NCBI GenBank assembly: GCA_015058625.1
Contig: SVCA01000015.1
Coordinates: 1 to 41,755 of the forward strand
Direction: 5' to 3'
Origin: Pseudoselenomonas ruminantium
GTDB lineage: Bacteria; Bacillota; Negativicutes; Selenomonadales; Selenomonadaceae
Length of the DNA: 41,755 nucleotides
Part shown: positions 40,391-41,755 of the stretch, piece after piece
How positions within the stretch are numbered: position 1 is the first letter of the stretch
Layout: each line of letters begins with the position of its first letter
Position numbers and translations under genes: made by a program
The notes under the pieces: generated by a model
The model's input: only the letters and a program-made list of their open reading frames with translations
Databases searched by the model: none
What the model was told of the DNA's origin: nothing

Positions 40391-40774
40391 ATGTTTGGAA
40401 TCGGTGTACCAGAACTTATCCTGATATTGATTGTGGGCCTTGTGGTCTTCGGCCCGGGAAAGCTGCCGGAAATCGCCCGCTCATTGGGAAAAGGAATGCG
40501 CGAGTTTAAGAAAGCGACCAGTGCATTTTCACAGGCTATCAATGCACCGTTGGAGACTCCGGTACAGCAACAGGCCACGCAACAACAGCAACAAACACAG
40601 CAGCCGGTACAACAGCAGGCTGCTGCCCAGCCTGCAGAAAATACCGCTTCGCAGGCGGCTGCGACCCCGGATATAACGCCGGAGTCAGCACCTGCACCAA
40701 AACCTGCTTATGAAGCGCCGACGCAGGAATCCGTGCGTCAGCAGATTGCAGAGCAGGCGAAAAAGGACGCATAA
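40391..40774 (+). CDS. tatA: Sec-independent translocase protein TatA
   Basis: A 127-aa TatA-type subunit that forms the pore for folded proteins. The N-terminal membrane helix ([20 protein letters not shown]) is followed by the hinge [20 protein letters not shown] and an amphipathic helix. The rest (about 57-115) is a Gln/Ala/Pro-rich tail, longer than in minimal TatA, ending [21 protein letters not shown] precedes the ATG. No tatC lies in the window. Confidence 0.9.
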   Translation: MFGIGVPELILILIVGLVVFGPGKLPEIARSLGKGMREFKKATSAFSQAINAPLETPVQQQATQQQQQTQQPVQQQAAAQPAENTASQAAATPDITPESAPAPKPAYEAPTQESVRQQIAEQAKKDA

Positions 40775-40821
40775 ATTGGTTTATATTTAAGTATAAAGAC
40801 GCCCGCGGGCTTATTACATAG

Positions 40822-41420
40822 ATTAAATTGCAGTTTATTGATGTTATTACGAGATTGAACTAATTTGTTACAGCTCAGTTTGGGCGGAGGTGGTAATACT
40901 TTTCGCCGTTGCACTGAATGACCCACAAGGAAATTTATTGGACTTTTAGTAACCTGCGCCGGGCAAGACCGGCGGCGCGTATGTTCAGCCCAGTGTTTAG
41001 TCTGTGCCGTTTGTGGGCCAGTCCTCACTGCGTTCGGACAGTCGTTCCACGGCGAAAAGCATCACCACCTCCGCCCTAAGTGTTGTCCGTACCAACTGTC
41101 ATGTTCGTGATGACAAGGAGCAAGTACATCGATGTTCTTGTAACGGGAGCAACGAATTCGTGGCAATAGCCTAAGCCGCAACTTGGGGCGAACGGGGAGT
41201 GATTTTTCTGTAGGGAGCGACTGCCTGAACGCAGTGAAGGCCGGCCCCAATAAGAAAATGCTAAGAAAACACGCTGAAAGCAGCGCCGCTGGCCTGCCCG
41301 GCGCGAGTAACTGGATAGCTCAATTTCACGAGGGGGTCGTTTAGCGGAAAACAGAAAAATTACTCCCCGTTCCCCCTGACACCGCATGAACGGGATACCT
41401 TTACTGCGAACTAACGAACT
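40822..41420 (-). repeat. Composite hairpin repeat, right copy (~0.6 kb)
   Basis: This is the reverse-complement partner of 30618-31212, with most positions identical by eye. Module B has arms at 40882-40909 and 41049-41076, module A at 41190-41211 and 41351-41372. In this copy a G-T pair of the left copy's module B is a G-C pair, so changes keep the stem. It fills the space between tatA and the rrn leader. The two copies face each other across about 9.6 kb. Longer open frames on the minus strand here are Arg/Ser-rich by-products of the repeat. Confidence 0.85.
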
Positions 41421-41424
41421 CCCC

Positions 41425-41451
41425 AAAAACTGCAATTTGCCAGCAGTTTTT
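41425..41451 (+). terminator. Terminator ahead of the rRNA promoters
   Basis: A 9-bp stem AAAAACTGC/GCAGTTTTT with a 9-nt loop is followed by AATTTTTTT. It shields the rrn promoters from upstream transcription. Confidence 0.75.
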
Positions 41452-41471
41452 AATTTTTTTCAAAAAAGGTG

Positions 41472-41500
41472 TTGACAGGAGCTCCTGACTCGTGTAATAT
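41472..41500 (+). promoter_or_regulatory. rRNA operon promoter P1
   Basis: Consensus TTGACA (41472-41477), a 17-bp spacer and TAATAT (41495-41500). An A/T-rich stretch just upstream could be an UP element. Confidence 0.75.
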
Positions 41501-41605
41501 AATACAAGTCGCTGACAGACGCGGCAACGAAACAGCTCAGCAAGCCTTGATTGGCAGGCCGCTGTGAAAAGCCGAAAAGCTTCGAAAAAAACTTCAAAAA
41601 AGTTC

Positions 41606-41634
41606 TTGACAAGCTAAGATGAATGCGATAAGAT
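41606..41634 (+). promoter_or_regulatory. rRNA operon promoter P2
   Basis: Consensus TTGACA (41606-41611), a 17-bp spacer and TAAGAT (41629-41634). Tandem promoters about 134 bp apart are usual for rrn operons. Confidence 0.75.
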
Positions 41635-41755
41635 AAATGAGTCGCTTGAAGCGACAGGCACTTCGGAAGAAGCGTCAGACAAGATTGTTCTTTGAAAACT
41701 AAACAATGCAAATAATCATGCAACATGATTAAAGCCAGATGTTTGAGAAGTGAAA
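41635..41755 (+). other. 16S rRNA leader (5' external transcribed part)
   Basis: A hairpin GTCGCTT/AAGCGAC-type lies at 41641-41655, followed by TGTTCTTTGAAAACTAAACA near 41686-41705, the boxA-like antitermination and processing sequence typical of Firmicute rrn leaders. No 16S start (AGAGTTTGATC) is reached, so the 16S gene begins just outside the window. Confidence 0.75.

Noticed and set aside
30618..41420. Composite transposon bounded by the inverted repeats
   Set aside because: No transposase lies inside, the contents are housekeeping genes, and I saw no target-site duplication at the outer ends.
41062..41435. Minus-strand open frames within the right composite repeat
   Set aside because: They are made by the same hairpin element and have no domain. 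Proteins of this kind are common false calls in repeats.

Overview
All protein genes in this 41.8-kb window lie on the + strand. The sequence looks like a diderm Firmicute of the Negativicutes, most likely a Selenomonas-type organism. This is inferred from gene content (MinCDE with MreBCD, PBP2 and RodA, TatA, NfeD/FloA, the fused radical-SAM/DUF2344 protein beside RNase G) and mid-range GC, not from a marker-gene search. The window starts in the last ~38 bases of a 5S rRNA with its terminator. It ends in the tandem-promoter leader of another rRNA operon, so it is the interval between two co-oriented rrn operons.

Layout. 1-1.6 kb: rrn tail, an XRE regulator with an ImmA/IrrE-type metallopeptidase, a small membrane protein, and a short transcription unit with a possible 19-codon peptide. 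1.7-4.6 kb: FtsZ-like GTPase, TcdA, GpsA-like dehydrogenase. 4.6-9.4 kb: FIST-GGDEF cyclase, ArsB/NhaD-type permease, DUF4321, Maf, RadC. 9.4-16.8 kb: cell-shape and division-site cluster mreB-mreC-mreD-mrdA-minC-minD-minE-rodA. 16.8-21.1 kb: B12-binding radical SAM/DUF2344 protein and RNase G. 21.2-24.8 kb: LysR regulator with an FlK-like thioesterase, then an OmpR/HisKA two-component pair. 25-28.1 kb: C11 (clostripain) lipoprotein, HIT protein, ribosomal protein S21 and YqeY. 28.1-30.6 kb: three tandem hairpin repeats, then NfeD, FloA and a small membrane protein. 31.4-35.2 kb: AMIN-amidase, SEC-C protein, MATE exporter. 35.3-35.65 kb: a candidate type I toxin-antitoxin locus. 35.8-40.8 kb: ABC-F ATPase, polar amino-acid ABC permease and ATPase, polyprenyl diphosphate synthase, TatA. 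41.47 kb to the end: rrn leader.

The most unusual item is at 35292-35643. A 29-codon Fst/Ldr-like membrane peptide gene faces a convergent antisense promoter across a bidirectional terminator. A 12-bp direct repeat covers the toxin start codon and recurs near the 5' end of the antisense RNA. This is the layout of the pAD1 par (Fst) system, found here at a chromosomal site next to an ABC-F gene. The second is a family of long hairpin repeats: three tandem copies at 28.13-28.45 kb and two ~0.6-kb composite copies in opposite orientation at 30.62-31.21 and 40.82-41.42 kb. Their stems differ in sequence but stay paired through compensatory or G-U changes. The FtsZ-like protein is also notable because it has two copies of a C-terminal-peptide-like motif.

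Many genes are probably cotranscribed, as shown by ATGA or TGATG overlaps or gaps under 20 nt. The shape cluster is interrupted by an intrinsic terminator between mreD and mrdA, and the mreB promoter candidate sits in the loop of a perfect inverted repeat.
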